Shown: piece after piece, positions 33,655 through 45,212 of the stretch
Position numbering within the stretch: the first letter of the stretch is position 1
Layout of the letters: every line of letters starts with the position of its first letter
Assembly: GCF_000403435.2 (NCBI RefSeq)
Contig: NZ_KE159708.1
Coordinates: 425,295-489,294, forward strand
Direction of reading: 5' to 3'
DNA from: Oscillibacter sp. 1-3
GTDB lineage: Bacteria > Bacillota > Clostridia > Oscillospirales > Oscillospiraceae
DNA: 64,000 nt
Translations under genes and position numbers: made by a program
The notes under the pieces: generated by a model
Told to the model about the DNA's origin: nothing
Databases searched by the model: none
What the model saw: the letters and a program-made list of their open reading frames with translations, nothing else

Positions 33655-33685
33655 AGTGTACTACCTGGAGCGCACTCCATGTCAA
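33655..33685 (-). promoter_or_regulatory. MerR-type promoter with 19-base spacer and dyad
   Basis: On the minus strand TTGACA (33685-33680) and TACACT (33660-33655) are separated by exactly 19 bases. A perfect dyad TGGAG-tgcg-CTCCA lies in the spacer. This is the hallmark of promoters that MerR proteins activate by untwisting the DNA. The MerR gene is the second gene of the operon. Confidence 0.82.
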
Positions 33686-33972
33686 GGACTTTTTTGTGAG
33701 AGATGTCCGCCGCTTTTACGCTGCATGGACATTGGGGGGGGGAATGGCCTGGTCAGGGGACCAGGTCACGCCTGACTTCTGCCTGGAGCTTGACCGGTCC
33801 TGTACCAAAGAGAAAAGAGGCCCGATTCCCTGACGTCATGCCCGCCTCTCATCCGGAACTCTCAGGCAGGCTCCGCTTGGCGCCCCGGCGCTTCCGGGAA
33901 TGAGATGAAAGAGAGAAGCCGGCGCACATCTGTGCGCCGGCTTGAAGCTCTTTTGCTTGGCGGGACTGCCGC
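33686..33972. other. Intergenic region before groEL stop
   Basis: No convincing gene. A hairpin, AGCCGGCGCAC with GTGCGCCGGCT (about 33917-33943), lies 30 bases past the groEL stop codon. It is followed on the minus strand by TCTCTCTTTC, so it probably terminates groESL. The remainder (33690-33915) holds G-rich runs and short frames without ribosome sites. Confidence 0.55.
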
Positions 33973-35814
<1,842 letters not shown>

Positions 35815-35882
35815 CTACATGAGGGGGAATAGCGGAGCCGGGTTTACCCGGCGGAGCGTAAAGGGGGGACGCAGTCCCCTCT

Positions 35883-36188
<306 letters not shown>

Positions 36189-36211
36189 TTAAAAAAATGA
36201 AAAAACAAATC

Positions 36212-36250
36212 GCATCGTTAGCACTCTTGTCCCCTGAGTGCTAACGATGC
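36212..36250. promoter_or_regulatory. CIRCE operator (HrcA binding site)
   Basis: TTAGCACTC (36218-36226), nine bases, then GAGTGCTAA (36236-36244): a perfect CIRCE consensus. The arms extend to 15 bases each (GCATCGTTAGCACTC and its complement). It lies between the groES promoter and its start codon, where HrcA would block transcription. Confidence 0.97.
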
Positions 36251-36251
36251 T

Positions 36252-36280
36252 ATCATAGCGCAATCATCCCTGTTTGTAAA
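36252..36280 (-). promoter_or_regulatory. Sigma-A promoter of groESL
   Basis: On the minus strand TTTACA (36280-36275) and TATGAT (36257-36252) with a 17-base spacer, directly upstream of CIRCE. Confidence 0.88.
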
Positions 36281-36348
36281 GGGGGTATCTATGAAGATTT
36301 TGTGAATTTCCAAAAAAGCCGGAAAATTCCAGGGAAGTTCAGGGAGAT

Positions 36349-37278
36349 TTATGGGCGCGCCGTGGCGTTGGGGTCGCAGCCCGCGGGACCGAAAAAATTC
36401 ACCCGCTTGTCCGCAAGGCGCAGAACTACGTCTCGGCTGCGGAAGCACTCCCCGTCCAGGCAGGTGACGATCTCCTCGTCCCTTGACTGAATGCGGATTT
36501 CCCGAGCCGTCATGGAACGGGCAATCTGGGGGAGCTGGCGGTAATTCCCGGCGGAATAGACGCCGAACAGCCGGGCAAAGGCCAGCTTGCTGATTTTGTG
36601 GATCAGAATGGTGTTCAGTACCCCGTCGTCCATCCGGGCCTCCGGCACCGGGGTGGAGCCGCCGCCGTAGTGGCGGCCGTTGCACACGGACACCAGGGCG
36701 AAGTCCCCCTCCTCGGCCTCGCCGTCCAGGGTGACGGTCCAGCGGTGCCCGATGGGGCGCAGGAGGAAGTTGGCTGCCACCGAGGCCAGATAGCTGCCGC
36801 GCCCGTTGAGTAAAGGGGAACGGCTGTACAGGTGGACGCCCTCCGCCACCTGGGCGTCAATGCCGCTGCAGGCGATGGTCAGGCAGTACCGCCCGCCGCA
36901 GTCAATGAGATCCAGGGGGAATGACGGCCCGTTCCACAGGTTCTCCGCATCCCGGAACTTCTCCAGGTCCGGTCCGAAGTTTTTCAGAAAATCGTTCCCG
37001 GTGCCGGCGGGAATGCAGGTCATGGCGGCGTTGGCAAAGCCCGCCAGGCCGTTGGCCGCCTCCGAGACGGTGCCGTCCCCGCCGCAGGCGTAGACGCGCA
37101 CTTCCCCGCCGCTCTCCGCCAGACGGCGGGCCATCTCCGTGGCGCCGCCAGGGCGGTCCGTCAGCATACAGGCGCAGTCCAGCCCGTGGAGGCTCCGCAG
37201 GCGGTCCGCCATCTCGTAAATGCGGGCGGTCTGGTCCTTTTTCCCGGCCCGGGGATTGATGATGAAGACGTGACGCAT
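36349..37278 (-). CDS. Diacylglycerol/lipid kinase family protein
   Basis: A soluble lipid kinase of the DgkB/YegS/BmrU type that phosphorylates diacylglycerol or a related lipid. The 309 residues contain FIINPRAGKK at the N-terminus, the nucleotide-binding CGGDGTVSEAANGL and CIPAGTGNDFLKNFG. In the C-terminal half are FALVSVCNGRHYGGGSTPVPEARMDDGVLNTILI and CLDGECFR. It probably recycles diacylglycerol during membrane or teichoic-acid turnover. The ATG at 37278 lies 50 bases after the RNA methyltransferase stop, on the same strand. Confidence 0.92.
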   Translation of the reverse strand: MRHVFIINPRAGKKDQTARIYEMADRLRSLHGLDCACMLTDRPGGATEMARRLAESGGEVRVYACGGDGTVSEAANGLAGFANAAMTCIPAGTGNDFLKNFGPDLEKFRDAENLWNGPSFPLDLIDCGGRYCLTIACSGIDAQVAEGVHLYSRSPLLNGRGSYLASVAANFLLRPIGHRWTVTLDGEAEEGDFALVSVCNGRHYGGGSTPVPEARMDDGVLNTILIHKISKLAFARLFGVYSAGNYRQLPQIARSMTAREIRIQSRDEEIVTCLDGECFRSRDVVLRLADKRVNFFGPAGCDPNATARP

Positions 37279-37327
37279 GAGCGGGCCCCCTTCTTATAGA
37301 TATTTTTTGTATTGTTCCGTCGAAAAA

Positions 37328-38437
37328 TTACTTTCCGTATAGAAAGGCGTCGCATTTCAGCATCCCGTTGTACAGCTTCCGTTTTTTGTCGGCGGGGCGG
37401 CCGAAGCACCGCTCAAACTCCGTGTGGGAGGACAGCACCACCGTCCGCCACTTGGGCGGCAGAGCGCGGTGGGCCTGGCCGAAGCTGCGGTACAGGGCCT
37501 CGGCTTCTTTCTTCTCCATCAGCCGCTCGCCGTAGGGCGGGTTGGTCACCAGCTGGCCGTACTCGCTGTCCCGGCGGAATTTTCCGGCGTCCGCCTCCTC
37601 AAAGCGGACGCAGTCCTCCACACCGGCCAAAACCGCGTTGTGGCGGGCCAGTTCCACGGCGGCGGGGTCAATGTCCCCGCCCCAGATGTCGTAGCTCCCG
37701 TGGAACTCCTTGTCCACGGCCTCCTCCGCCGCCTCCAGCCACAGGCTGCTGTCCATGTTCTTCCACCGCTGGGCGGCAAAGGACCGGTCCAGCCCCGGGG
37801 CCCGGTTCTTGGCGATCAGCGCCGCCTCAATGGGGATGGTGCCGCTGCCGCAGAAGGGGTCGCAGAAGGGGTCCCGCCCCCGGTAGCGGGAGAGGATCAC
37901 CAGGGCGGCCGCCAGGGTCTCCCGCAGGGGCGCGCCCATGTTTTTCGCCCGGTATCCCCGCTTGTACAGCCCCTCGCCGGAGGTGTCCAGATACAGCGTG
38001 GCCGTATCCTTGATGAGGGCAAACTGGATCTGATACCGGCTGCCGGTCTCCGGCAGAGTCTCGCAGCCATAGGCATTTCCCAGCCGCCTGGCGGCGGCTT
38101 TTTTCACGATGGCCTGGCAGGCGGGAACAGAGTGAAGCGTGGATGTCAAGGAATATCCCTTCACGGGGAATTCCCCGTCCCGGGGGATGTAGTCCTCCCA
38201 GGGCAGGGCCAGTACGCCCTGAAACAGGGCCTCGAAATCCGGCGCAGGGAAGGCGCCCAGCTCCATCAGCACCCGGGCGCCGCAGCGGAGGTTCAGATTC
38301 AGCCGGGCAATGTCAAGCATAGTGCCTTCACAGTGGACGCGGCCGTTTTCGGCCCGAACATTTTTCAGGTCCAATCGTTTCATCTCGTCGGAGACCAGGC
38401 TCTCCAGACCGAAGAGACAGGGGACAGTCAATGTCAT
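37328..38437 (-). CDS. THUMP-domain class I RNA methyltransferase (RlmL N-terminal-like)
   Basis: An S-adenosylmethionine-dependent guanine-N2-type rRNA methyltransferase, similar to B. subtilis YpsC and the N-terminal half of RlmL. The 369 residues hold an N-terminal ferredoxin-like/THUMP region (residues 1-155), then RDPFCDPFCGSGTIPIEAALIAKNRAPG (SAM-binding motif I), GGDIDPAAVELARHNA and the catalytic VTNPPYGERL. It starts at ATG 38437, upstream of the lipid kinase gene. Confidence 0.9.
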   Translation of the reverse strand: MTLTVPCLFGLESLVSDEMKRLDLKNVRAENGRVHCEGTMLDIARLNLNLRCGARVLMELGAFPAPDFEALFQGVLALPWEDYIPRDGEFPVKGYSLTSTLHSVPACQAIVKKAAARRLGNAYGCETLPETGSRYQIQFALIKDTATLYLDTSGEGLYKRGYRAKNMGAPLRETLAAALVILSRYRGRDPFCDPFCGSGTIPIEAALIAKNRAPGLDRSFAAQRWKNMDSSLWLEAAEEAVDKEFHGSYDIWGGDIDPAAVELARHNAVLAGVEDCVRFEEADAGKFRRDSEYGQLVTNPPYGERLMEKKEAEALYRSFGQAHRALPPKWRTVVLSSHTEFERCFGRPADKKRKLYNGMLKCDAFLYGK

Positions 38438-38654
38438 CGGGAGGGCTCCCTTCTTTTTTCAATAAAAATATCATTCTCATCGGGAAATGTCAAATGATAA
38501 TGGCGGCTTTCTCGGGTGGGACGCTTTTTTGGGAAAAACTCCAATTATTTTTATTTCAGAATTGTTACCGAATTGAAACGCAATTTTCTTTTGGGTATGC
38601 TATAATACAATTGCAGAGGAACCCATCCCTTTTGGTGAAAGGAGGCATTTTTTC

Positions 38655-39101
38655 ATGATGTGGCTATGGCTGTGCGCGGCTGTTCTCTTCGGCGTGGTGG
38701 AGGGCGTCACGGCGGGGCTTGTGTCCGTGTGGTTCGCGGTGGGCTCCGTGGGGGCGTTTTTCGCCGCTATGGGCGGGCTGAGCGTGACGGTTCAGCTGGT
38801 GATTTTCGCGGCGGTCTCCGCCGCGGCCCTGGCGGTGACCCGCCCGCTGGTGGTCCGGTTTGGAAGAGAGCGGCATGTTCCCACCAATCTGGACCGTGTC
38901 ATCGGCAGGACTGCTCAAGTGTCGGAGGACATCGACAACGACGCCGCCACCGGCGCGGTGTACGTAGACGGAAAGACCTGGACCGCCCGCAGCGCCGGCG
39001 GGGAGGCGATCCCCGCGGGGAGCCGTGTGGAGATTCAGCGCATGGAGGGCGTAAAGCTCTTTGTAAAAAAATCTGAGGAAAAAGCGGAGGTAGTGTCATG
39101 A
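38655..39101 (+). CDS. NfeD family membrane protein
   Basis: The 148 residues have three or four N-terminal membrane helices (WLWLCAAVLFGVVEGVTAGLVSVWFAVGSVGAFFAAMGG, VQLVIFAAVSAAALAVTRPLV). A small C-terminal OB-fold follows from about 82 (NLDRVIGRTAQVSEDIDNDAATGAVYVDGKTWTARSAGGEAIPAGSRVEI). Family members work with an SPFH partner in membrane microdomains. That partner is the next gene, overlapping by four bases (ATGA). An extended -10 (TGCTATAAT) lies near 38598-38606. Confidence 0.93.
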   Translation: MMWLWLCAAVLFGVVEGVTAGLVSVWFAVGSVGAFFAAMGGLSVTVQLVIFAAVSAAALAVTRPLVVRFGRERHVPTNLDRVIGRTAQVSEDIDNDAATGAVYVDGKTWTARSAGGEAIPAGSRVEIQRMEGVKLFVKKSEEKAEVVS

Positions 39102-40039
39102 ACTTTGGAGTCATCGCATTCGTCGTCCTGGTGTTGCTGATTCTGATCCTGCTGATCAGCAACATCGTCATCGTCCAGCAGTCCCGGGCCTATGTGGTGG
39201 AGCGCCTGGGCGCCTTCCGGGCGGTGTGGAACGTGGGTCTGCATCTGAAAGTCCCCTTTATTGAGCGCGTTGCCAAAAAGGTGTCCCTGAAAGAGCAGGT
39301 GGCGGATTTCGCCCCCCAGCCCGTCATCACCAAGGACAACGTCACCATGCAGATCGACACGGTCATCTATTTCCAGATCACCGATCCAAAGCTCTATACC
39401 TACGGTGTGGAGCACCCCATGAACGCCATCGAGAACCTGACAGCCACCACGCTCCGCAACATCATCGGCGACATGGAGCTGGACCAGTCCCTCACCAGCC
39501 GCGACATCATCAACTCCCGGATGCGGGCCATTCTGGACGAGGCCACGGACCCCTGGGGCATCAAGGTCAACCGGGTGGAGCTGAAAAACATCATCCCGCC
39601 CAAGGAGATTCAGAATGCCATGGAGAAGCAGATGAAGGCGGAGCGGGAACGCCGCGAGTCCATCCTCCAGGCCGAGGGTACCAAGCAGTCCCAGATTCTG
39701 GTGGCCGAGGGCGAGAAGCAGTCCGCCATTTTGAAGGCCGACGCCGCCAAGCAGGCCGCCATCCTGAAAGCCGAGGGCGAGAAGGAGGCCCGCATTATGG
39801 CCGCCGAGGCGGAGGCCCAGGCCATCATGCAGGTGCAGCAGGCCCTGGCGGATTCTCTGAAGCTGCTGAACGACGCCGCCCCCAACGATCAGGTGGTGAA
39901 GCTCAAGGCCCTGGAGGCCATGCAGAAGGTGGCGGACGGCAAGGCCACCAAGATCATCATCCCCAGCGAGCTGCAGGGGCTGGCGGGTCTGGCGGCCAGC
40001 GCCAAGGCGGTGTTTGACACCGAGGACCCCAAGCAGTAA
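39098..40039 (+). CDS. SPFH/Band 7 (stomatin/QmcA-like) protein
   Basis: A membrane-anchored scaffold of 313 residues. One N-terminal membrane segment (residues 3-25) precedes the Band 7 domain (QQSRAYVVERLGAFRAVWNVGLHLKVPFIERVAKKVSLKEQVADF, then VIYFQITDP and IIGDMELDQSLTSRDIIN). A charged Ala/Glu/Lys coiled coil covers about residues 175-260. It pairs with NfeD upstream through a four-base overlap. Together they probably form a membrane quality-control or microdomain complex. Confidence 0.94.
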   Translation: MNFGVIAFVVLVLLILILLISNIVIVQQSRAYVVERLGAFRAVWNVGLHLKVPFIERVAKKVSLKEQVADFAPQPVITKDNVTMQIDTVIYFQITDPKLYTYGVEHPMNAIENLTATTLRNIIGDMELDQSLTSRDIINSRMRAILDEATDPWGIKVNRVELKNIIPPKEIQNAMEKQMKAERERRESILQAEGTKQSQILVAEGEKQSAILKADAAKQAAILKAEGEKEARIMAAEAEAQAIMQVQQALADSLKLLNDAAPNDQVVKLKALEAMQKVADGKATKIIIPSELQGLAGLAASAKAVFDTEDPKQ

Positions 40040-40164
40040 GTTAAAGTTTGGGGCCGCCCTTTTCAAAGGGCGGCGGGTCCAGGGCAGAGCCCTGGCGGGT
40101 CTGGGCGGAGCCCAGTGCATGCCGCTTTCAGCTGTACGCAGAAAATTGAAAAACTGGAAAAGAG

Positions 40165-40196
40165 GGACCGGGACGCCATGGCGTCCCGGTCCTTTG
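40165..40196. terminator. Bidirectional terminator, 28-bp palindrome
   Basis: GGACCGGGACGCC (40165-40177) and its complement (40180-40192) with a two-base loop, then TTT. It lies between the convergent SPFH and gpmI genes. Confidence 0.75.
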
Positions 40197-40243
40197 ATAA
40201 CTATAAAGTATAGCGGAATAGCAGTATAAGGGTATAGTAGAAA

Positions 40244-41761
40244 TCACTTCACAATCAGCGTCTTCCCATCCATCTCCGGAGGACAGGCCAGGCCCATCAC
40301 GTCCAGAATGGTGGGGGCGATGTCCGCCAAACGTCCGTTGGTCCGCAGCTCCGACCCGGCGCCGCAGAGGATGAAGGGCACCAGATTGGTGGTGTGGGCG
40401 GTCATGGGACTGCCGTCGGGCTCCACCATCTGCTCGGCGTTGCCGTGGTCGGCGGTAATCATGGCGATGCCGCCCATTTTCAGCGTGGCGTCCACCACCC
40501 GGCCAACGCACCCGTCCACGGTCTCCACGGCCTTGACGGCGGCGTCAAACACGCCGGTGTGGCCCACCATGTCACAGTTGGCGAAGTTCAGGATCACCAC
40601 GTCGTAGGCCCCGGACTCAATGCGCTCCACGCACTTGTCGCAGACCTCCACGGCGCTCATCTCCGGCTGGAGATCGTAGGTGGCCACCTTGGGGGAGGGG
40701 ACCAGCACCCGGTCCTCGCCGGGGAAGACGGTCTCGCTGCCGCCGTTGAAGAAGAAGGTGACATGGGCGTACTTCTCCGTCTCGGCGATGCGCAGCTGGG
40801 TGAGGCCCATCTGGCTGAGATACTCGCCCAGGCCGTTTTTCACGGTGTTGCGGGGATAGGCCACCTGAACGTTTGGCATGGTGGCGTCGTACTCCGTGTT
40901 GCAGACGAAGGTGACAGGGAAGAGCTGGCGGGTAAAGCCGTCAAAGGCCGGGTCCACCAGAGCGCGGGTGATCTCCCGGGCCCGGTCGGGCCGGAAGTTG
41001 AAAAAGATGACGCTGTCGTTGTCGGAGATGGTGCCGTCGCTGTCGCAGACCACGGGCTCCACAAACTCGTCGGTGACGTTGGCGGCATAGGAGGCCTTCA
41101 CGGCGGCCACGGGATCGGGATTGGAGACGGCGCTCTCGCCGTAGACCATGGCATCATAGGCCTGCTCCACCCGGTCCCAGCGCTTGTCGCGGTCCATGGC
41201 GTAGTACCGGCCCATGACGGTGGCGATCTTACCAACGCCGGTCCTGGCGCACGCCTCCACAGTTTGGGCCACAAAATCCGCCCCGGAGGTGGGGGACACG
41301 TCTCGTCCGTCCAGGAAGGCGTGGATGTAGACCCGGGTGAGACCCTTGTCCTTCGCCATCTTCAAAAGGGCGAAGAGATGGGTGAGGTGGGAGTGGACGC
41401 CGCCGTCGGACAAAAGGCCCATCAGATGGAGGGCGGAGCCCTTTTCCAGGCACGCGTCCATGGCGCGGCAGTAGGCGGGATTGGTGAAGAAATCTCCGTC
41501 GGCGATGGACTTGGAGATCCGGGGCAGGTCCTGAAAGACCACGCGGCCGCCGCCGATGTTGGTGTGTCCCACCTCGCTGTTGCCCATCTGCCCGTCGGGC
41601 AGGCCCACGTCCAGCCCGGAGGCGGACAGCTCCGTGTGGGCGAACTCCCGGAAAAACTGGTCCAGCCGCGGCGTTTTGGCGGCATGAACCGCGTTGCCCG
41701 TGTGGTCGCCGCTCATGCCGAAGCCGTCCATAATAATCAGAGTAGTCGGTGTTTTGTTCAT
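40244..41761 (-). CDS. gpmI: 2,3-bisphosphoglycerate-independent phosphoglycerate mutase
   Basis: Interconverts 3- and 2-phosphoglycerate in glycolysis using two manganese ions. Its 505 residues fit the family. The N-terminal metal site and serine motif are [28 protein letters not shown] and [26 protein letters not shown] (catalytic Ser in GNSEVGH). Further blocks are [28 protein letters not shown] and the C-terminal [12 protein letters not shown] and [12 protein letters not shown]. It is the last gene after pgk and tpiA on the minus strand, separated from tpiA by a 230-base gap with a repeat. Confidence 0.97.
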   Translation of the reverse strand: MNKTPTTLIIMDGFGMSGDHTGNAVHAAKTPRLDQFFREFAHTELSASGLDVGLPDGQMGNSEVGHTNIGGGRVVFQDLPRISKSIADGDFFTNPAYCRAMDACLEKGSALHLMGLLSDGGVHSHLTHLFALLKMAKDKGLTRVYIHAFLDGRDVSPTSGADFVAQTVEACARTGVGKIATVMGRYYAMDRDKRWDRVEQAYDAMVYGESAVSNPDPVAAVKASYAANVTDEFVEPVVCDSDGTISDNDSVIFFNFRPDRAREITRALVDPAFDGFTRQLFPVTFVCNTEYDATMPNVQVAYPRNTVKNGLGEYLSQMGLTQLRIAETEKYAHVTFFFNGGSETVFPGEDRVLVPSPKVATYDLQPEMSAVEVCDKCVERIESGAYDVVILNFANCDMVGHTGVFDAAVKAVETVDGCVGRVVDATLKMGGIAMITADHGNAEQMVEPDGSPMTAHTTNLVPFILCGAGSELRTNGRLADIAPTILDVMGLACPPEMDGKTLIVK

Positions 41762-41822
41762 AAAAACCTCTCATTTCGCCGTGCCCTCCCCGCGCCCGTC
41801 GGCGCAGGGAAAGGGATCGGGG

Positions 41823-41910
41823 GAAACCTGGGTTTCCCCGGTTCTTTTGCCGGAGGCAAAAGAAAAATTTTCAATCATTTTCGGTACGGCGTATACCAGC
41901 CGAAAATTCC
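41823..41910. repeat. Dispersed repeat, family E, copy 2, between tpiA and gpmI
   Basis: Shares TTTCCCCGGTTCTTTTGCCG, the 10-bp GCC-gga-GGC stem and the TCATTTTCGGTACGGCGTAT / CCGAAAATTCC part with 35701-35790. The rest of the gap (41911-41990) has two more hairpins (CCGCCTGGGGCGGCGG; GGGGGAGCCTGCTCCCCC). It separates tpiA from gpmI. Confidence 0.72.
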
Positions 41911-41991
41911 TTGACTCCAGCCGCCTGGGGCGGCGGCGCCAGTCCGCGGACTGGCGGGGGGCGAGGGGGAGCCTGCTCCCCCTCGAAGGAC

Positions 41992-42765
41992 TCACTCCTG
42001 ATTTGCGGCGTTGATAATGTCCACGAACTGCTCCGGCTTCAAAGCGGCGCCGCCGATGAGGCCGCCGTCGATGTCGGGCTGGGCCAGCAGCTCCTCGGCG
42101 TTCTTGGGATTCATGGAGCCGCCGTACTGAATGGTGACGCTGCGGGCCACGCGGGCGCCGTACAGGGCGCGGATGGTGGCGCGGATATTGGTGCAGACCT
42201 CGCCGGCCTGCTCGGCCGTGGCGGTCTTGCCGGTGCCGATGGCCCAGATGGGCTCATAGGCGATGATGCAGCGGCGCAGCTTGTCGGCGGGCACGCCGTA
42301 CAGGGCGCTCTTCACCTGGAGGGCGATCCACTCGTTGGTGATGCCGGTCTCCCGCTGTTCCAGGCTCTCGCCCACGCAGATGATGGGATTCATGCCGGCG
42401 TTCAGCACGGCGTGGACCTTTTTGTTGACCGTCTGGTCGGTCTCGCAGAAGTACTGGCGGCGCTCGCTGTGGCCCACGATGACGTATTTCACGCCCAGGT
42501 CTTTCAGCATGTCGGCGGACACCTCGCCGGTGTAGGCGCCCTTTTCCTCAAAGTAGACGTTCTCAGCGCCAACGGAGATGCGCAGGTCCTTGAAGGCCTT
42601 GGCGGCGGCGGAGATGTTGCAGGCGGGGACGCAGATCAGCGTCTCGCACCACTTGGCCCGGGGCATGATCTTTTTGATCTCCTCGGCAAATTTCTTGGTC
42701 TCAGTGGCGGTCATGTTCATCTTCCAGTTGCCGGCGATGACGGTTTTACGGTATCTGCGATTCAT
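41992..42765 (-). CDS. tpiA: Triosephosphate isomerase
   Basis: Interconverts dihydroxyacetone phosphate and glyceraldehyde 3-phosphate. The 257 residues show VIAGNWKMNMT (catalytic Lys), the catalytic His in IVGHSERRQYF, the catalytic Glu in IIAYEPIWAIGTGKTAT, and the C-terminal phosphate loop IQYGGSMNPKNAEELL and DGGLIGGAAL. It has its own promoter at 42867-42895 although it follows pgk on the same strand. Confidence 0.98.
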   Translation of the reverse strand: MNRRYRKTVIAGNWKMNMTATETKKFAEEIKKIMPRAKWCETLICVPACNISAAAKAFKDLRISVGAENVYFEEKGAYTGEVSADMLKDLGVKYVIVGHSERRQYFCETDQTVNKKVHAVLNAGMNPIICVGESLEQRETGITNEWIALQVKSALYGVPADKLRRCIIAYEPIWAIGTGKTATAEQAGEVCTNIRATIRALYGARVARSVTIQYGGSMNPKNAEELLAQPDIDGGLIGGAALKPEQFVDIINAANQE

Positions 42766-42866
42766 AGCGTTTCATGTCTCCTTTTGTTGATATGAAAATG
42801 CGGATTCTGCCTGCCGGTGTGACCGGCGATGCTGAATAACGCGGGTATAAACCAATGAACTAATAT

Positions 42867-42895
42867 TTTATAGCGAAAAAGCGGAGATTTGTCAA
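42867..42895 (-). promoter_or_regulatory. Sigma-A promoter of tpiA
   Basis: On the minus strand TTGACA (42895-42890) and TATAAA (42872-42867), 17-base spacer, about 100 bases before the tpiA start. It indicates that tpiA-gpmI can be transcribed independently of pgk. Confidence 0.87.
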
Positions 42896-43017
42896 GTATT
42901 TTTCCCCGAAAAAGCATTTTTAACGGCGCGCAGGGGGAGAAATATGAGTTTTGAACAGCGGGACCCAGGACCGGCGCCTCTGCCCGGCGGAGGTTCGGCC
43001 GGTCTGCCGGGGAGGCG

Positions 43018-44298
43018 TCAGGCGTCCAGCAGGCAGGCCACGCCGGGCAGCTCCTTGCCCTCCATAAATTCAAGGGAGGCGCCGCCGCCGGTGGAGATGT
43101 GGGTCATCTTGTCGGCATAGCCCAGCTGCTGCACGGCGGCCGCGCTGTCTCCGCCGCCGATGATGGTGATGGCGGAGGTCTTGGAGAGGGCCTCGGCCAC
43201 GGCCTTGGTGCCCGCGGCGAACTTCTCAAACTCAAACACGCCCATGGGGCCGTTCCAGATCACGGTGCCCGCGCCGGCCACGGCGGCGCAGTACAGCGCC
43301 ACTGTCTCGGGCCCAATGTCCAGGCCCTGCCAGCCGTCGGGGATCTGGCCGGCCTTGACCACCTTGCTGTCGGCGTCGGGGGCGAACTTGTCGGCGATGA
43401 CGGTGTCCACGGGCAAAAGCAGCTTCACGCCCTTGTCCGCCGCCTTTTTCACCATGTCGTTGGCGTAGTCCTTCCAGTCCTCCTCCAGCAGGCTGTCGCC
43501 CACGGTGCCGCCCTGGGCGGCGGAGAAGGTGTAGGCCATGCCGCCGCCGATGATGATGGTGTCGGCGATCTCCAGGAGGTTGTTGATGACGCCGATCTTG
43601 GAGCTGACCTTGGACCCGCCCAGAATCGCGACGAGAGGCCGCTTGGGATTGGCCAGGGCGCCGCCGATGAAGTCCAGCTCCTTCTGGATCAGGAAGCCGG
43701 AGACGGCGGGCAGATACGCCGCCACGCCGGCGGTGGAGGCGTGGGCACGGTGTACCGCGCCGAAGGCGTCGGAGACGTACACGCCGTCGCTGCCGGCCAG
43801 GGCGGCCAGCTTTTTGGCAAGCTCGGGGTCATTCTTGGTCTCGCCCTTTTCAAAGCGGGTGTTCTGCAGCAGCAAAACCTCGCCGCCCTTCAGGGCCGCG
43901 GCCTTGGCGCAGGCGTCGGGGCCCACCACGTCGTCCGCCAGAACGACGGGCCTGCCCAGCAGCTCGCCGAGACGGGCCGCCACAGGCTCCATCCGCAGCT
44001 CGGCCAGGGACTTTTTCCACTTCTCCTCGGTAATGGAGGCCTCGTCCTTGCCCTTTTCCAGCTGCTTTTTCTTGTAGGATTCAAAGGTGGCCACAGGCTT
44101 GCCCATGTGGGAGCAGGCGATCACCGCCGCGCCCTGGTCCAGCAGGTACTGGATGGTGGGCAGGGCGGCACGGATGCGCTTGTCGTCGGTGATGACGCCG
44201 CTGCCGTCCTTGGCCATGGGCACGTTGAAGTCGCAGCGCAGCAGTACCTTCCTGCCGGAGACGTCCACGTCGCGCACGGTTTTTTTGTTGTAGTTCAT
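43018..44298 (-). CDS. pgk: Phosphoglycerate kinase with an enlarged N-domain loop
   Basis: Transfers phosphate from 1,3-bisphosphoglycerate to ADP. The 426 residues are longer than the usual 390-400. The start is canonical ([36 protein letters not shown]). The substrate loop reads CSHMGKP where most enzymes have SHLGRP, and about 25 extra charged residues (around [20 protein letters not shown]) precede [15 protein letters not shown]-site and hinge motifs are normal ([45 protein letters not shown]). No gapA lies next to it. Confidence 0.95.
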   Translation of the reverse strand: MNYNKKTVRDVDVSGRKVLLRCDFNVPMAKDGSGVITDDKRIRAALPTIQYLLDQGAAVIACSHMGKPVATFESYKKKQLEKGKDEASITEEKWKKSLAELRMEPVAARLGELLGRPVVLADDVVGPDACAKAAALKGGEVLLLQNTRFEKGETKNDPELAKKLAALAGSDGVYVSDAFGAVHRAHASTAGVAAYLPAVSGFLIQKELDFIGGALANPKRPLVAILGGSKVSSKIGVINNLLEIADTIIIGGGMAYTFSAAQGGTVGDSLLEEDWKDYANDMVKKAADKGVKLLLPVDTVIADKFAPDADSKVVKAGQIPDGWQGLDIGPETVALYCAAVAGAGTVIWNGPMGVFEFEKFAAGTKAVAEALSKTSAITIIGGGDSAAAVQQLGYADKMTHISTGGGASLEFMEGKELPGVACLLDA

Positions 44299-44347
44299 AA
44301 CGTTATCCCTCCAGAGTCAATTCATTAACGGCGCTGCCGCGCCGGGA

Positions 44348-44854
44348 TTACAGGGTTTCAGCCATCTCGCCGGTCTCCAGCAGGCCGGGAAAGCCGGTCT
44401 GGCGCAGGGCCTCGTAGACGCACACCGCCACGGTGTTGCTGAGGTTCAGGCTCCGGGCCCGGGCGCTCATGGGCAGGCGGATGCAGCGGTCCCGGAAGCG
44501 CTCCCGAAAGGCCGGGGGCAGCCCCGCGGTCTCCTTGCCGAAAAAGAGCCAGCTGTCCGGGGTGAACCGGGCCTCGGTGTAGGGCCGGGGGGCCTTGGTG
44601 GTGGTGAGCCAGGCCTCGGAGGCGGCCTCCGGATGGCGGCGGAAGAGGTCCTCCAGGTTCTCGTAGTCCGCCACCTCCACCAGGTGCCAGTAGTCCAGGC
44701 CGCAGCGCTTCATGTTCCGCCGGATGGCATTCTGGGAGATGTCGAACCCAAGAGGGCGGACCAGATGCAGGCGGCTGCCGGTGGCGGCGCAGGTTCGGGC
44801 GATGTTGCCGCAGTTTTGAGGAATCTCCGGCTCCACCAGTACGATATTGAGCAT
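44348..44854 (-). CDS. trmL: tRNA (cytidine/uridine-2'-O-)-methyltransferase
   Basis: A SPOUT-class methyltransferase acting on the wobble position 34 of certain leucine tRNAs. The 168 residues contain LNIVLVEPEIPQNCGNIARTCAATG at the N-terminus, WLFFGKETAGLPP in the middle and the knot motif IRLPMSARARSLNLSNTVAVCVYEALRQ. ATG 44854 is the family start. An upstream extension to 45046 would cross the AT-rich promoter region. It is followed by pgk after 49 bases. Confidence 0.92.
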   Translation of the reverse strand: MLNIVLVEPEIPQNCGNIARTCAATGSRLHLVRPLGFDISQNAIRRNMKRCGLDYWHLVEVADYENLEDLFRRHPEAASEAWLTTTKAPRPYTEARFTPDSWLFFGKETAGLPPAFRERFRDRCIRLPMSARARSLNLSNTVAVCVYEALRQTGFPGLLETGEMAETL

Positions 44855-45212
44855 AGACCGGGACACTCCTCTCCACGTAAAGACGAAGCCATTGTAACTC
44901 TTTACAAAGTGAAATTCAACCATTTCGTGCAAAAAAAACGATTTTCTCAGAACAAACCGTGACAAACCGGTCAAAAATTTTGCATTGTGCTGAAAATCAG
45001 CCCCTATTTTTCGGCTGATTGCGCGCAATTCCGTAGGCTCCGACAAAAAAAGGTGAAAAACGATAAAAAATTTGGGGAAATTTATTCAATAAATTCGCCG
45101 CAAAGACTGGATTTTTCCAGGGAGTTTGCTATAATATTAAGTAACAATCTGTCATGAAGAGGGCCGGCGGCGGCCCGTGTCTTTGAGATTTGCGACAAGG
45201 AGGAAAGCTGGA
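44855..45212. promoter_or_regulatory. Divergent promoter region between trmL and glmU-like gene
   Basis: An AT-rich stretch of about 350 bases with no gene. It has a -10 (TTTGCTATAAT, ending near 45135) for the plus-strand gene, and a hairpin AATCAGCC-CCTATTTTTC-GGCTGATT near 44995-45020. I saw no riboswitch consensus such as a glmS ribozyme core. Confidence 0.5.

Noticed and set aside
33567..33903. Short plus-strand frames between the reductase and groEL
   Set aside because: They overlap the MerR-type promoter or lack ribosome sites; no family resemblance.
44855..45212. A glmS ribozyme or other riboswitch in front of the GlmU-like gene
   Set aside because: The region is AT-rich with one short hairpin; no glmS ribozyme core or other consensus was seen.
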